Shown: positions 43,201-50,622, numbered from the stretch's first letter. The stretch is DNA of 64,000 nucleotides from Heterohyrax brucei (GCA_028571685.1 CM053140.1:218507323-218571322); one strand, 5' to 3'. Numbers and translations are program-made. Notes: a model not told the origin generated them from the letters alone.

Positions 43201-43307
43201 GTAAGAACACGGTAGAAGCTATCCTGGCTCAAAATGACCACTTGCTTCTGGTGATGGTCGACCTCATTCTGCCCCAGGAGCTGCACAATCTTGGCACAAA
43301 CAGAAGA
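10155..43307 (-). CDS. UCK2: UCK2, uridine-cytidine kinase 2 (coding exons 2-7 of 7)
   Basis: Cytosolic kinase of pyrimidine salvage: transfers the ATP gamma-phosphate to uridine or cytidine, giving UMP or CMP; known in other mammals as a homotetramer. Six exons are joined in the order 43148-43307, 34019-34115, 26309-26451, 14387-14484, 12534-12582, 10155-10294. Their sum is 687 bp, i.e. 228 codons plus stop, exactly the length left in 261-residue human UCK2 after residue 33. All five internal introns begin GT and end AG. Residues known from the human structure are kept: D62, D84, Y112, H117, R166, R176 and Q184 (human numbering). Compared with the human protein as remembered there are about ten substitutions, clustered in the tail. 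Exon 1, with the start codon and most of the GGTASGKS P-loop, lies beyond 64000. UCK1 is the closest paralogue, but the C-terminal tail matches UCK2. Introns are 9.0, 7.6, 11.8, 1.8 and 2.2 kb; intron 1 exceeds 20.6 kb. Confidence 0.97.
10310..10696. other. UCK2 intron 6, unique part
   Basis: No exon or repeat recognised; MIR-like traces (GAGCAAGTCATTCACC, CTCCTGGGACTGG) near 10458-10490 are too weak to call. Confidence 0.4.
10697..11029 (+). mobile_element. AfroSINE split by a second AfroSINE
   Basis: 10697-10790 gives head and middle (GGAGCCCTGGTGGC...GACCTGGTGATCTGGTCTC). 10973-11029 gives the rest of the body (CAGCCTACAAAAGCC...ACTCAATGGCATATAACAACA). The two halves join exactly where the inner, inverted SINE sits. 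Confidence 0.85.
10791..10964 (-). mobile_element. inner AfroSINE inserted in another AfroSINE
   Basis: Inverted consensus from CCAAACCCACTGTCACTAAG to CACTTAACCACTATGCCACC. Flanked by AAAGATTA at 10783-10790 and 10965-10972, an 8-bp duplication of host SINE sequence. It is the younger of the two. Confidence 0.85.
11030..11740. other. UCK2 intron 6, with an old unnamed repeat
   Basis: 11480-11625 (ACTGAGGCAAATGGC, AATCAATGTTAAGTTTCCTGA, AATACCCTTGTTCTTAAGAAA) resembles a common ancient mammalian interspersed repeat that I cannot name with confidence. The rest is unique. Confidence 0.4.
11760..11860 (+). mobile_element. 5'-truncated AfroSINE with 13-bp target duplication
   Basis: Starts inside the body at TTCAAATCCACCAGACGC and ends GTCGCCATGAGTCGG...CTCGATGGCACTTGG. 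Flanked by a perfect ATGCGTAATCCAG at 11747-11759 and 11861-11873. The perfect duplication and low divergence make it one of the younger SINEs here. Confidence 0.9.
11949..12149 (+). mobile_element. AfroSINE, second subtype
   Basis: Head AAGTCCCTGGGTGACGCAAATAG, body GTCTACCCAGAGATGCCCTGG, GACTTGGTGATCTATTTCTG and GACACACATGGGG, ending CAGAATGCACTTGATGG. Confidence 0.8.
12191..12318. repeat. local duplication, copy 1 (includes a SINE scrap)
   Basis: About 128 bp, near 89% identical by eye to 13130-13258. It begins AAAGGTGATGCCATTCATTC and ends CACTATTAAAAAAA. An inverted AfroSINE 3' scrap (AAACCTGTTGCTGTCAAGTC) lies at the same place in both copies, so the whole block was duplicated. It lies in UCK2 intron 6, just beyond exon 6. 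Confidence 0.8.
12534..12582 (-). CDS. UCK2: UCK2 coding exon 6 (residues 200-215, 49 bp)
   Basis: Very short exon reading [16 protein letters not shown] plus the G of a Val codon. It includes the YADVIIPRG strand typical of uridine kinases. Acceptor TCTCCACAG, donor GTGAGT. Q replaces K at 202. It is too short to be found by an ORF search and was placed from the protein and its splice sites; its phases (0 in, 1 out) fit both neighbours. Confidence 0.96.
12590..13129. other. UCK2 intron 5, unique part
   Basis: No exon, RNA gene or repeat recognised. AT-rich. Confidence 0.45.
13130..13258. repeat. local duplication, copy 2
   Basis: Partner of 12191-12318, 939 bp away in the same orientation, beginning AAAGGTGATGCCATTCATTC. 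The two copies flank exon 6 (12534-12582). Confidence 0.8.
13259..13545 (+). other. unrecognised segment ending in an A-rich run
   Basis: GC-balanced sequence with several CG dinucleotides (e.g. GATGTTGCGCACC, GCGCAGACGTCC) ending in CTTAAAAAAAAAAAGG. A plus-strand frame is open from 13291 to 13554 but has no motif I recognise. It could be a truncated retrocopy of an unknown RNA. Confidence 0.3.
13546..13743 (-). mobile_element. AfroSINE
   Basis: Inverted: GAACTCGATTCTGACTCATAG, TTTGTGGAAGCAGGCTGCC, TTTGAACTGCTGACCTTTC, GGCTCTACCAGGACTCC. It includes the optional middle block with the AAGCAGGCTGCC motif. Confidence 0.85.
13744..14386. other. UCK2 intron 5, unique part with A16 run
   Basis: Nothing recognised except the A16 at 14354-14369, which on the transcribed strand is a T16 run 18-33 nt past the exon 5 donor. 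Confidence 0.5.
14387..14484 (-). CDS. UCK2: UCK2 coding exon 5 (residues 167-199)
   Basis: Starts with TA completing the Val codon, then [32 protein letters not shown]. This is the lid-side helix with Arg169, Arg174, Arg176 and Gln184; no difference from the remembered human protein. Acceptor CTTACAG; donor GTGAGT, followed at intron +18 to +33 by sixteen T on the transcribed strand (see findings). Ends in phase 0. Confidence 0.97.
14485..16639. other. UCK2 intron 4, unique part
   Basis: Over 2 kb with no repeat family, RNA gene or exon that I recognise. This is the longest repeat-poor intronic stretch in the window. Confidence 0.45.
16640..16885 (+). mobile_element. L1 3'UTR end fragment, diverged
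   Basis: Collinear with 22150-22400: TTGAGCATTGTGCTCTCGTA, GAACAACAGTAACTCAG, GCTGAATGGTGTTCATG, ACTTCAACAACAAACAC. Truncated at the 5' side. Confidence 0.65.
16886..17290. other. UCK2 intron 4, unique part
   Basis: Nothing recognised between two L1 pieces. Confidence 0.4.
18062..19701. mobile_element. Tigger/pogo-like DNA transposon, non-autonomous, holding a nested L1 piece
   Basis: Left end GAGTTGGCCCTCTGCATTCG and the inverse of the right end, CAGTTATCCCTCAGTATCTG, match as terminal inverted repeats. The element is flanked by the TA duplication of this superfamily (18060-18061, 19702-19703). Inner parts TTCCAAAAGCAAAACTTGA and TTGAGCATCAGCGGATTTT fit short Tigger-type elements. No transposase frame seen. 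The host L1 reading continues directly across it. L1 sequence occupies 18505-19677. Confidence 0.8.
18505..19677 (+). mobile_element. L1 5'UTR plus ORF1 start, inserted without a 3' end
   Basis: Homologous to the inverted 5'UTR of the L1 at 44798-49965: TGCCATCTTGTTCAACTGGG, CCAGCAGGACCTAATTCC, GGTGCTTACTTTGCCAGC. ORF1 begins at 19573 with [18 protein letters not shown] and stops after about 31 codons, without poly-A. Flanked by CTTACACATACTGA (18491-18504) and CTTACAGATACTGA (19678-19691), a 14-bp duplication with one mismatch inside the Tigger-like element. Confidence 0.75.
21197..21473 (+). mobile_element. L1 3'UTR tail insertion with 16-bp target duplication
   Basis: Reads AACCATATATTGG, GATATCATCCTGCTGATCTC, GGGAGAGCAGTGGAAGCTGC, ending in A15 and an AAAG run. 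Flanked by AGAAATATTCCATTGA at 21181-21196 and 21474-21489, identical. Strongly 5'-truncated and young relative to the L1 it hit. Confidence 0.92.
22426..24074. other. UCK2 intron 4, unique part
   Basis: No exon, RNA gene or repeat recognised. A plus-strand open frame at 23677-23907 has no known motif. Confidence 0.45.
24075..24245 (+). mobile_element. AfroSINE, diverged
   Basis: AAAGGAACCTTGTTAAAGCAC, CAGTTCAAACCCACCC, AAAGACCAGGCAATCTG and GAGCTCTACTCTGTAATGAG fit the second subtype with many changes. Confidence 0.65.
24255..24345 (+). mobile_element. MIR fragment
   Basis: TTAATAAGCAGTGATATCAGG followed by ATTTAAGCCCAGTGTACCTGA matches the MIR core and 3' region. Ancient. Confidence 0.55.
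24545..24635 (+). mobile_element. MIR fragment
   Basis: GTCACAAAGTTAGCTCAAAGG and GACTAGAATACAGGCCTCCC fit MIR. It directly precedes a SINE. Confidence 0.5.
24642..24856 (+). mobile_element. AfroSINE with optional middle block
   Basis: TGGAAGCCCTGTAGTGCAG head, GAGAAAGATGCGGCCTTATG middle, GGAAACCCTATGGGGCAG and TATGAGTCAGAACTGACTC tail ending TGGTTTGGTTTGG. Confidence 0.88.
24857..25439. other. UCK2 intron 4, unique part
   Basis: Pyrimidine-rich in its second half, perhaps a diverged outer part of the L2 that follows; nothing definite. Confidence 0.35.
25440..25700 (-). mobile_element. L2 LINE fragment (antisense), ancient
   Basis: GTTCAAAACCTCTTGATAGCTC, CTTAAGCCTGGTAGTCCCAAG and CATGAAGCCCTCCGTGTCTC follow the layout of inverted L2. 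Divergence is high. Confidence 0.5.
25701..26308. other. UCK2 intron 4 next to exon 4, with a GC-rich block
   Basis: 26165-26300 is markedly GC-richer than its surroundings and abuts the exon 4 donor. Frames are open in both directions but carry no motif that I recognise. Confidence 0.4.
26309..26451 (-). CDS. UCK2: UCK2 coding exon 4 (residues 118-167)
   Basis: Starts with the last base of the split Arg codon, then [47 protein letters not shown] and the G of the next Val codon. It covers the central beta strand ([10 protein letters not shown]) and the DADTRLSRR segment carrying Arg166, which binds phosphate. Acceptor CCTTTGCAG; donor GTGCGT, the weakest of the five donors here. L replaces V at 124. 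Confidence 0.97.
26452..27239. other. UCK2 intron 3, unique part
   Basis: No repeat or exon recognised upstream of exon 4 apart from its acceptor. Confidence 0.45.
27240..27790 (+). mobile_element. old L1 ORF2 3' end and 3'UTR
   Basis: ACTCCATCCTGGGTATCTACCC, GATGGATAAACAAAATGTAG, CTAAGGGAAATAAGTCGGAC, AGTTTATTAGTAGTTACCAC. The style is that of boreoeutherian-wide L1MB/L1MC elements, older than the elephant-type L1s here. Confidence 0.8.
27791..28559. other. UCK2 intron 3, unique part
   Basis: Nothing recognised. Confidence 0.4.
28634..29395 (-). mobile_element. L1 3'UTR insertion with 11-bp target duplication
   Basis: Inverted L1 3'UTR from the tail (AATTATGACGGAGTG) through GCAGCTTCCACTGCTCTCC to CCCCAGACACCACTCACC. 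Flanked by GGGAGCTTTTT at 28623-28633 and 29396-29406. 5'-truncated, low divergence. Confidence 0.92.
29437..29601 (+). mobile_element. AfroSINE with 12-bp target duplication
   Basis: GGGAAACCCGGGTGGCACAG to CTGACTCAACAGCAGTGC and TTGGTTTTGG. Flanked by ATACCCGAGAGG (29425-29436) and ATACCCCAGAGG (29602-29613), one mismatch. Confidence 0.92.
29691..30689. other. UCK2 intron 3, unique part
   Basis: Contains an A16-A17 run at about 30550 preceded by unrecognised sequence; no repeat named. Confidence 0.4.
30690..31140 (-). mobile_element. L2 LINE fragment (antisense), ancient
   Basis: CACAGCTGAAATACTGCCTCC followed by TCCATGAAATCTGCTC is characteristic of inverted L2. The upstream pyrimidine-rich part fits less clearly. 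Confidence 0.6.
31141..32069. other. UCK2 intron 3, unique part
   Basis: Nothing recognised. Confidence 0.4.
32070..33323 (-). mobile_element. mariner DNA transposon with both ends and a decayed transposase
   Basis: About 1.25 kb, the normal length. The ends GAGGTCTGCCAGTTAAGTCC and, inverted, CGAGGTTTGACACTTAAGTT match over about 28 bp; TA follows at 33324-33325. On the minus strand the frames give [75 protein letters not shown] and [18 protein letters not shown], the mariner order with D34D spacing. The first catalytic Asp (TGDETW in the family) is Asn here, and the frames are shifted and interrupted, so it cannot encode an active transposase. An ancient element, now intronic. Confidence 0.92.
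33326..34018. other. UCK2 intron 3 next to exon 3
   Basis: No repeat or exon recognised. Confidence 0.45.
34019..34115 (-). CDS. UCK2: UCK2 coding exon 3 (residues 87-118)
   Basis: Starts with AT, completing the split Asp codon, then [31 protein letters not shown] and CG of the split Arg. The VYDFVSH stretch supplies Tyr112 and His117, which in the human enzyme read the uracil or cytosine base. Acceptor TTCCTTCAG and donor GTAAGTGA are strong. The one difference from remembered human sequence is F for L at 95. Confidence 0.97.
36689..39167 (+). mobile_element. L1 (ORF2 3' part and 3'UTR) inserted in the opposite L1
   Basis: ORF2 [38 protein letters not shown] and [20 protein letters not shown]. 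About 64 codons are missing between IPVQIPT and [11 protein letters not shown] compared with the copy at 46872-47177. Further ORF2 continues to about 38160, then 3'UTR with GTGAGTGGCGTCCGG, CCAGATGGTGTCTAGCC and CACTTAATCACAATAAAAAAAA. 5'-truncated, in the opposite orientation to UCK2. Confidence 0.88.
39228..39387 (+). mobile_element. AfroSINE inside the intron 2 L1
   Basis: GGAAACACTGGTGGTATAGAGG, CTAACCAAAAGGTTCCAG, CTATGGAGCAGATCTACTC, GGGAATCAACTCGACC, ending TGGATTTGGTTTTC. Confidence 0.88.
40745..40802 (+). mobile_element. AfroSINE 3'-end scrap with T-rich tail
   Basis: GCGTTGCTACAGGTTAGAATT and GACTCAACAGCAGTAGG followed by T12. Only the RTE-like 3' end is present, a heavily 5'-truncated copy inside L1 ORF1 sequence. 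Confidence 0.8.
42526..43147. other. UCK2 intron 2 next to exon 2
   Basis: Contains a short CA/TG-rich stretch at 42730-42772. No other repeat recognised. Confidence 0.5.
43148..43307 (-). CDS. UCK2: UCK2 coding exon 2 (residues 34-86 plus first base of 87)
   Basis: Translates as [20 protein letters not shown]... through [23 protein letters not shown] and ends with the G of the next Asp codon. It holds the last residue of the P-loop (S34), the catalytic Asp of SQDSFY (human D62) and the FNFDHP segment that contacts nucleoside (D84). The acceptor is GTTACAG and the donor is GTTAGTG on the minus strand. The differences seen are HH for human YR at 51-52 and P for S at 70, all outside the active site. 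Phase 0 at the start fits an exon 1 ending at the Lys of GGTASGK. Confidence 0.97.
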
Positions 43308-44189
43308 CTGTAACGACAGAACAAAACAGCAAGTACTAAGACAAAAGGAGTGGTGTGTGAAAGAAAGCCAAGTCTAGGGGTGCTGTAACTGATAACATCC
43401 CTAAAAGAAAGGGCTTCTGGAACAATCCAAAAGGATGTCATTCTGATGCAAAACTACACAAATACGGGAGAAACATGAAATACAAAACTAAGGGAGAAAG
43501 ATGCATCTGTAGTGACTTGCAGCAGTAGAGGCAGTACATTCTAACTCTTCCTCCCGAAAAACTTTACAAAGCCACTAATAAAAGGCAACCTAAATATGGT
43601 TTATTCTGCCCTGCTTGTGCCCTGGTAGAGATACAAAGGAAAGCAGGAAAAGAGCTAAGGGGCACATTATGAAGTGCTGATGAGTCAAAGAAGCTATGGA
43701 TAATAAAGACGGAGCTGTGCCTCTGTGTGACACTCTGTGGCCTCTGCACCATCTCATTCATGGCAAGAGAACCCAAAAACACAGCCTGAGAGCTCAGCCA
43801 GTCAACAGTAAAATCACCATCTGGTTTTCACCCTGCTGTATTGCTTACATTTACTCTGTTATTGGGGTGTATTTCTCCTCACTCTTACAGTAAACCTTTT
43901 CATAAATGTGTGCCACCACTTTTAGATACTCAGTGACATGGGAAACAAGTGTCATCACCACTTAAAACAAGGGGTATCCCACATTAAGAGTGGGGAAGAC
44001 AGTTCCAGATGAACTCAAACCTAGCTGCTTTGCGCTGTCTGTTTGTAATACATTTCTCTGCCTGCTTTACCTTCTAATAACACTGATTCTTTGTGAAAAC
44101 AGAATTACAAAATCAAGTAAATTCAACGGAATGAGGCAGTACTTTACGGTTTAATATCTACGTAAGAGGCTATCCAAATGGTCTCAGAG
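43308..44189. other. UCK2 intron 1, unique part
   Basis: Nothing recognised upstream of exon 2 beyond its acceptor. Confidence 0.45.
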
Positions 44190-44397
44190 GGGAGAAGAGA
44201 GCGGGTGAAGAGAAAGGGACAAGTGTTGGTTGAGTGGATGCTGGAAGTAAAAAACGGAAAGGAAGAGTATGCTGTCATAAGGTGAAGAGAGCAGACAGAA
44301 TTGCACAGAAGCGGATACTCACGTTTTATACGGCAGATTTACGTGTACTCTAAACTTCCACGTAATCATAATAAAAAATTTAAAAAAAAAGAATAAA
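44190..44397 (+). mobile_element. L1 3'UTR end fragment
   Basis: GGAAGAGTATGCTGTCATAAGG to CGTAATCATAATAAAAAATTT, collinear with the ends of the L1s at 39050-39165 and 57190-57310. Confidence 0.75.
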
Positions 44398-44797
44398 GTG
44401 AAGAAAAAGGTTGTATTTAACAATTAACTATTTCTCCTAATCATTTGATACAAAGATGAATTTTAAGGTACAACTTACAATTTATAAGCTATTACGCAAA
44501 ATCTGCTTACTGAACAGGCTGACCTAGTTACAAGACTTCAAAAACTACCATATTTATGTTTCTGAGAGTCAACTTGAGGAATAACACACTTGAACTTATT
44601 TAATCACTGGATTTAAAATGGGAAAAGCAAAATATGTTAAAGCTGTGAAAGTGATCTGAACATAAGGAAAACTGTTTCTGTGGCACAGGTCAGTACCAAT
44701 TCAAGAGCTTTGCATAATACACTCTGATTTACAAATTGTGACAAGATCAAATAAGGATCCTCGAAGGAAGAATGACTCAGGTGTTAATGTTAGAAGA

Positions 44798-47700
44798 CTT
44801 TTTTTTTTATTACAACTGAACAGAAAATGTACATTCCCATATAAATCTGCATGCCCACCTATATGCAGCTCCCACTGCTCTCCTGGCCTGGTGACAGCAC
44901 TCTTCCTCTCTGCTCCACACATCTCTTATCCTCCCAACAATCTCCTATCTCCTCCTCTCCACCCACGCCCCTTCCTCCAATAAGAGGTCAGCAGGATAAC
45001 ATCCTATAGATGCTTAGAACCATAAAGTGTACACATGATACAGTCACTCAGTGTCGCTAAGTTCAATCCATTCCTGTCTGAGAGTTGACTTCCATTATGA
45101 TTTATGGAATGGGGCAGCACCATGTTCCCAGGGGAACTCTGAGGCTTGTGAACCATCAATTGTGGTCTTTCAACGAAGATCTCAGAGTACATCCCTTTTT
45201 ATTCTTGTGTTGCCAGTGAGACTCAACTTTGTGAGCTCCATCACTGCTATCAATGGTGGTGGCCAGGCACCATCTGGTTCTTCTGGTCACAAGTTGACAC
45301 AGTCACCCACTCACGTGGGGATCTCTGTCCTCTGGATTCTTTCCCCTATGTTGTTTTGGTCCTTGGTACTCATCCGTTCCTGCTAGGTTGGGACCATTTG
45401 CTGTACTCTCAGATGGCAGTTTGGCAGCTTTTAAGACCCCAGATGCCACTCACTAATGTGGGATGCAGAGGGCTCTCTTAGCAAAACACTAGTTATGCCA
45501 ATGGCCTCGATTTCCCCTGACAGCACAGCCCCTAGTCCCAGCTACTCTGTCCTTGTAATATTGGATTAAACTGGGAGGAGTAATCATATTATAAAGTCCA
45601 GTTAATACTAATCTTCTTTCTAACGTGTGCTGTCACAGATTTCACCCAACCAAGTTTCTATCAACTATCTAATCTAAACCCTTCCCCACTCGCCCTCCTG
45701 CCCTCCCCATTCTGGCAGCCATCAAAGAGTCTTTTCTTCTATGCATGAGTCTATTTATATGTTCTTATCACAGGGGTCTCATACAATATTTGTCCTTTTG
45801 TCGCTGACTACTTTCACTCAACATAACGTCCTCCAATTGAAACCAGGTTATGAGATGTTTCCTAAAATCATCACTGTTCTTTATCATTGCATGGTGTTCC
45901 ATTGAGTATATATACCGTAGCTTACCTACCCATTCCTCTGTTTTGGGGCATCTGGGTTGATTCCATCTTTTTGCTATTGTGGATTGTGCTGCAATAAACA
46001 CTCATGTGCATGTAACACTTGGTGTGAATGGCCTTGATTCTGTAGAATGTATTCCAAGCAGTGGAATTACTAGGTCAAATGGTGTATCTAGATCCAGTTT
46101 TTTAAGGAAACGCCAGATGGCTTTCCAAAGAGGTTGCACCATTTTGCAACACCACCAACAATGTGGGAGGGTTCCAATTTCTTCACAGCCTCTCCAGCAT
46201 TTGTTGTTTTCTGTTTTTTGGATCCTGGCCAACCTTGTTGGGGTGAGATGGTATTTTACTTTAGTTTTGAATTGCATTTCTTTAATAGCTAATGATCATT
46301 AGCATGTCTGCATATGTTTTTCAGCTGCCTAGATCTCCTCTTTAAAGAAGTGTCTGTCCATCTCCTTTGCCCACTGTTTAATTGGACCATTTGTCATTTT
46401 GTTATTGATATTTCTTATTGATTTGTCTTATTTCCTATAGATTATGGAGATCAGGCATTGGTCTGACATCTAGTTGCCAAATATTTTTTTCCATTCTGTA
46501 AGCCAAGCCAAGTGCCGTTTTTAATTCTATTAATAAAGTCTTTGGATGGGCAGAAGTGTTTCATTCTTAGCAGGTTCCATTTATCTATTTTCTCTTCTGT
46601 TGTTCGTGGTTTGTTTCACAGATTTTGAAGCCTGTCTGTGTTGTGTATGGAAACTTTCATTGTTGTTCTTACTTTTTCTTAGATGAGCTTTATTGTTTTA
46701 GATTTAATATTTAGGTCTTTTATCCAGTTTGAGTTGGTTTTTGCATAATGTGTAAGATATGGGTCTTGTTTCAATTTTTTGCAGATGGACATTCAATTCT
46801 GCCAGCACCATTTGTTCATGAGATTGGTTTTTTTCCCCAGTTTAATGTCTAGGGTCCTTGTCGAATACCAGCTATTCATAGGCAGACAATGTCATCTCTG
46901 GGGTCTCAATTCTGTTCCAGTGATCTGTCTGTCTCTTTTTGTACCAGTACCGGGTTGTTTCTACTACTGTGGCAGTGTAACAGGTTCTAAAGCCAGGTAG
47001 TAAGAGCACTCCCAGTGTGTTCTTCTTCTTCAGTAGTACTTTACTTATCTGGGGCTCCTTCCCTTTCCAAACAAAGTTGGTGATTTGTTTCTCCATCTCA
47101 TTAAAAAATGTCACCAGAATTTGTATTGGGACTGCATTACATAAGTAGATTGCTTTAGGCAAAATAGGCATTTTCATTACGTTAAGTGTTCCTATCCATG
47201 AGCAGGGTAGGTTTCTCCATTTATGAAAGTCTCTCTCAGTTTCTTGTAGTAAGGACTTGCAGTTCTCTTTGTAAAGGTCTGTTATTTCTCTGATAGATTT
47301 ATTCCTAGGTACTTTATCTTCTGAGGGGCTACAGTAAATGGTATTGATTTGGTGATTTCTTTGAGTGTAGTCAGTGTTTCTTCAATGTATTTAGGTGCTC
47401 TAATATTAGGTGCATAAATATTTAATATTGTTAAGTCCTGTTTGTGTATCGAAACTTTGAGCAATAAATAGCGACCATCCTTGTCCACAATGGTGGATTT
47501 TACATTAAAATCTATTTTATGAGATTAGAATTGCCACATCTCCTCTCTTTGTTCATTGTTAGAATGATATATATTCTTCCATTCTGTAATTTTCAGTTTG
47601 TTCATACCTTTAAGTCTAAGGTGAGTTTCTTATAGACAACATATGCATGGGTTGTGTTTTTTGATCCATGATGTCACTTGATGTCTCTTTACTGGAGTGT

Positions 47701-49965
47701 TCAGTCTACTCACATTCAATGTGATTATTGATAGATATGTGTTCACTGATATGTTTATTTGTGTGTTGATATTTTCTCTGTTGTGCTTATTAAACTGTTC
47801 AGGGACGTTCTTCTTTGTGAGTTGATTTATCACCTTTTTCAGGGTTGGTTTTGTGGTTGTTGAAATTCCTGTATAGCATTTCTTGATATGGTATTTGCAT
47901 CTCTATTGTGTTTATGGCTTCCCCTGAGATTCCCCCTTAAAAAACTATGTATAAACTCATTTTCAGTTACTACCATTCTTATCAATTTCCTCTCCTTCTG
48001 GAAGGACTATAATGACTGCAGTACATTCCTCTTTTTAATATGATGACATCATAATTTTCATGATGTGATCACTGGATGATTTCTTTCACTATTATAGCTT
48101 TGACTGAGTTTGGAGCCTTCCCTAACTGAGTAGGATTCTGGGTGATGTGTCCTGTAATTGCTTCTAAAGTATAAAGTTAGTGGTTTTGTTCTTCTAAGCC
48201 AAAGCCAAGAGCTTCTTTCAGTATTTCTTGTAGCTTTGCTTTCGTTTTTACAAAGTCTCTGAGTTTCTGTTTATCTGCAAATGTTTTTATTTCATTTTAA
48301 TATTTGAAAGATAGTTTTGCAGGATATATAACTCTTGGTTGGAAGTTCTTCTCCTTCAAAGCTCTGAATGTGTCATGCCACTGCCTCCATGCCAGCATTG
48401 TTTCTGCTGAGAAATCTGCTGAAAGCCTACAGGGTTTCCCTCTGAATGTTAGCTTTCTTTTGAGTCTTGCTGCCTGTAAGAATTTGTACTTATGTTTCAT
48501 TTTGTTAAGTTTGATTATAATATGTCTTGGAGTCTTTCTTTTGAGATCTATATTGAGTGGTATTTGATATGTATCTTCGTTATCTATATTTTCTTGTTTC
48601 TTAACTTCTGGGAAGTTTTCTGTCAGCAGCTCAGCCACAATACTCTCAGTGTTCTGAGGTGTCTCACCCTGTTCAGGAACTCCAATTCATCATAGACTGT
48701 TCCTCTTAATAGAGTCGCACGTTCTTCTTAATGCTTCCTCATTTTTCTTGTTTTTTTTTTTTTCTGATTTCTCCTCATAGATCCTGTAGTCAGTAGCTCT
48801 ATATTCCAAATCAGAAAGTCGATTTTCCTTTTGTTGCACTCTGTTTTCCTGGTTTTGAAATGAAGTTTCTGTCTTTGATTTTGTTGTTGATCTGTTGGAT
48901 TTCAGAGTACCAGTGTTCCAACAGACTGAACATCTTGCTTAATTTTTCATTTTCCTGTGCTGTATATTTTGTATAAGGTCTAGGAGGGCTCTACAGATAA
49001 CCCCTTGTATTCACCTTCCAATAGTTTCAGCAAAGCTTCTTTGCCTGGGAAGTTCTGAAGTGGTTTATTTTCAGGGCCTTCTGAAACCATGGCTGATTTC
49101 TTAGCTACAGATTTCTCCAGAGTTTGTTGCTTTCTCGGCTTCTTGTCAGTCAACAGAGGCTGGGAGAGATGCTGTGAGGGTGGACCGCAGTTGTTTCTCT
49201 AGGCTGTCTTAAAATGAGAGGTAAAAAGTATCTGACAACTTCCAAAGTCAGTCTCAGGTGTACAGGTCCCTCTTCACAGCTGGCAAAGTAAGCACCTCTA
49301 TATCAAGCCCCAGAAGTTATAAACTAGCTCAAAATACAGAAAGGCTACTGTCCTGCTGGCCTCTGATGTCAGGCCCCAGCTGTAGGCAACACTGTGTAGG
49401 ATTATGCTTTTCTGCTGAAAAAGTGCTTTCTTGAGGGTGTGTGCTACCTCCCACGCCAGGAATTAAGTCCAGCTGAGGCTTCCATATGGGTATTTTCACC
49501 TCCCAGAGGAACAAGATGGTGTTCTGCAAAAGCTCGCCACCTGGCTGGGACCAGACCACTGTCGGAAAAGGAAGCCAAAAGTGCTGAGATACTCAGGGTC
49601 CACAGCCCCTGCTGCCGGGTCCCAGTCTCAGGCGACACTGTGCTAGACACCGCCTCTCTGCTGGAAAAGCACTCTCCCCCAGGCAGGCGCCACCTCCCAG
49701 CCCAGGAAGTAAGTCCAGCTGGGGCATCCATATGGGTGTCTCTGTCTCCCAATGGATCAAGATGGCGTCCCGCACAAGCCTGCTACCGTCTCTGTATGGC
49801 TACCGTATGGCACAGGTAGAAAGATAGGCCAAAGGTACTCAGATGGACAGAGTCCAAAGCCAGGCTCTCAGAATATGGCAATTATGCTTGCCAATCCCAC
49901 CAGTAGTATGTCTGATATTAGTGGCTAGTCAAGGCCCAGCTCCACCTGCTGGCTAAGACAGAGGG
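44798..49965 (-). mobile_element. L1 with 5'UTR, ORF1 and internally deleted ORF2
   Basis: The 3'UTR starts at the inverted tail (44798 on) and runs to about 45765. ORF2 C-terminal reading follows (MFIAAQSTIAKRWNQPRCPK, WRGCEEIGTLPHCWWCCKM). Near 47356 endonuclease sequence (DLTILNIYAPNIRAPKYIEE) is joined directly to [20 protein letters not shown] of the reverse transcriptase, a loss of roughly 650 codons. ORF2 begins near 47830 (IITLNVSRLNTPVKRHQ). The ORF1 C-terminal domain is at 48297-48638 (RKTPRHIIIKLNK, LSADFSAETMLAWRQWHD, NFQPRVIYPAKLSFKY), ORF1 start near 49090, and the 5'UTR has two 246-bp monomers. Each ORF also has stops. Confidence 0.88.
49350..49840 (-). repeat. two tandem L1 5'UTR monomers, 246-bp period
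   Basis: AAGTCCAGCTGAGGCTTCC (49465) and AAGTCCAGCTGGGGCATCC (49711) start matching blocks, with CATATGGGT, CTCCCA and CAAGATGG in the same order after each. Such repeated monomers are promoter units in mouse L1s; here this is inferred from position. The L1 piece at 18505-19677 has one such monomer. Confidence 0.8.
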
Positions 49966-50461
49966 AAAAAAAAAATCAAAACGGTGAGTTACTTTCAGTC
50001 CACACAAGCCTGTGCTCACCAAGAGTGGGTTCAGCGAAGAGAGGAGGTTTTACACTCAGTGGTATGAAGTCCAAACTAAAAGCTCTATGTCGCATCCTAG
50101 GACCCACTAAGGTGTCCAGAAGGATCCACTTAATCATCAGTTCAGGTCTTGGTTTGCATAGGAATTTAGGGAAACGTGTGTCTAGTCCACCTTCTTGACT
50201 CCACCCCTCCCCACCTTGACTCTCCCCGTCTGGTTTTCTTTTTATAACCCTAACATTTAAAATCAGTTTGGACTTTGGAGCCACAAATTTGGAGGAAAAA
50301 AAATCAGAAGAACATAAAACCTGCATATGCATCAGTCTAAATTCAAAAATAAAAATGCTACCCCCCCAAAAAACAAAGGTTCTATACTATTATAAAATAT
50401 AAAGAAGAATCTTTTTTCCTATATCTTCCTTTTCCTAATTTTTATCTGCTTTCAATACACT
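49966..50461. other. UCK2 intron 1, unique part
   Basis: Nothing recognised. Confidence 0.4.
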
Positions 50462-50622
50462 AGAAGTCTTGGTGGCACAGTGGTTAAGAGCTCAGCTACT
50501 AACCAAAAGCCTAGCTAGTTCAAATCCATCAGCCACTCCGTGGAAACCCTATAGGACAGTTCTGCTCTGTCCTATAGGGCTGCAATGACGCAGAATCAAT
50601 GACAGCAACAGGTGTGTTTTTT
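50462..50622 (+). mobile_element. AfroSINE
   Basis: AGAAGTCTTGGTGGCACAGTG, CTACTAACCAAAAGCC, CCGTGGAAACCCTATAGG, TGTCCTATAGGGCTGCAATG, ending GACAGCAACAGG. Confidence 0.9.

Noticed and set aside
48297-48638. A 113-codon minus-strand frame with an RNA-binding look
   Set aside because: It is the C-terminal domain of L1 ORF1, not a host gene.
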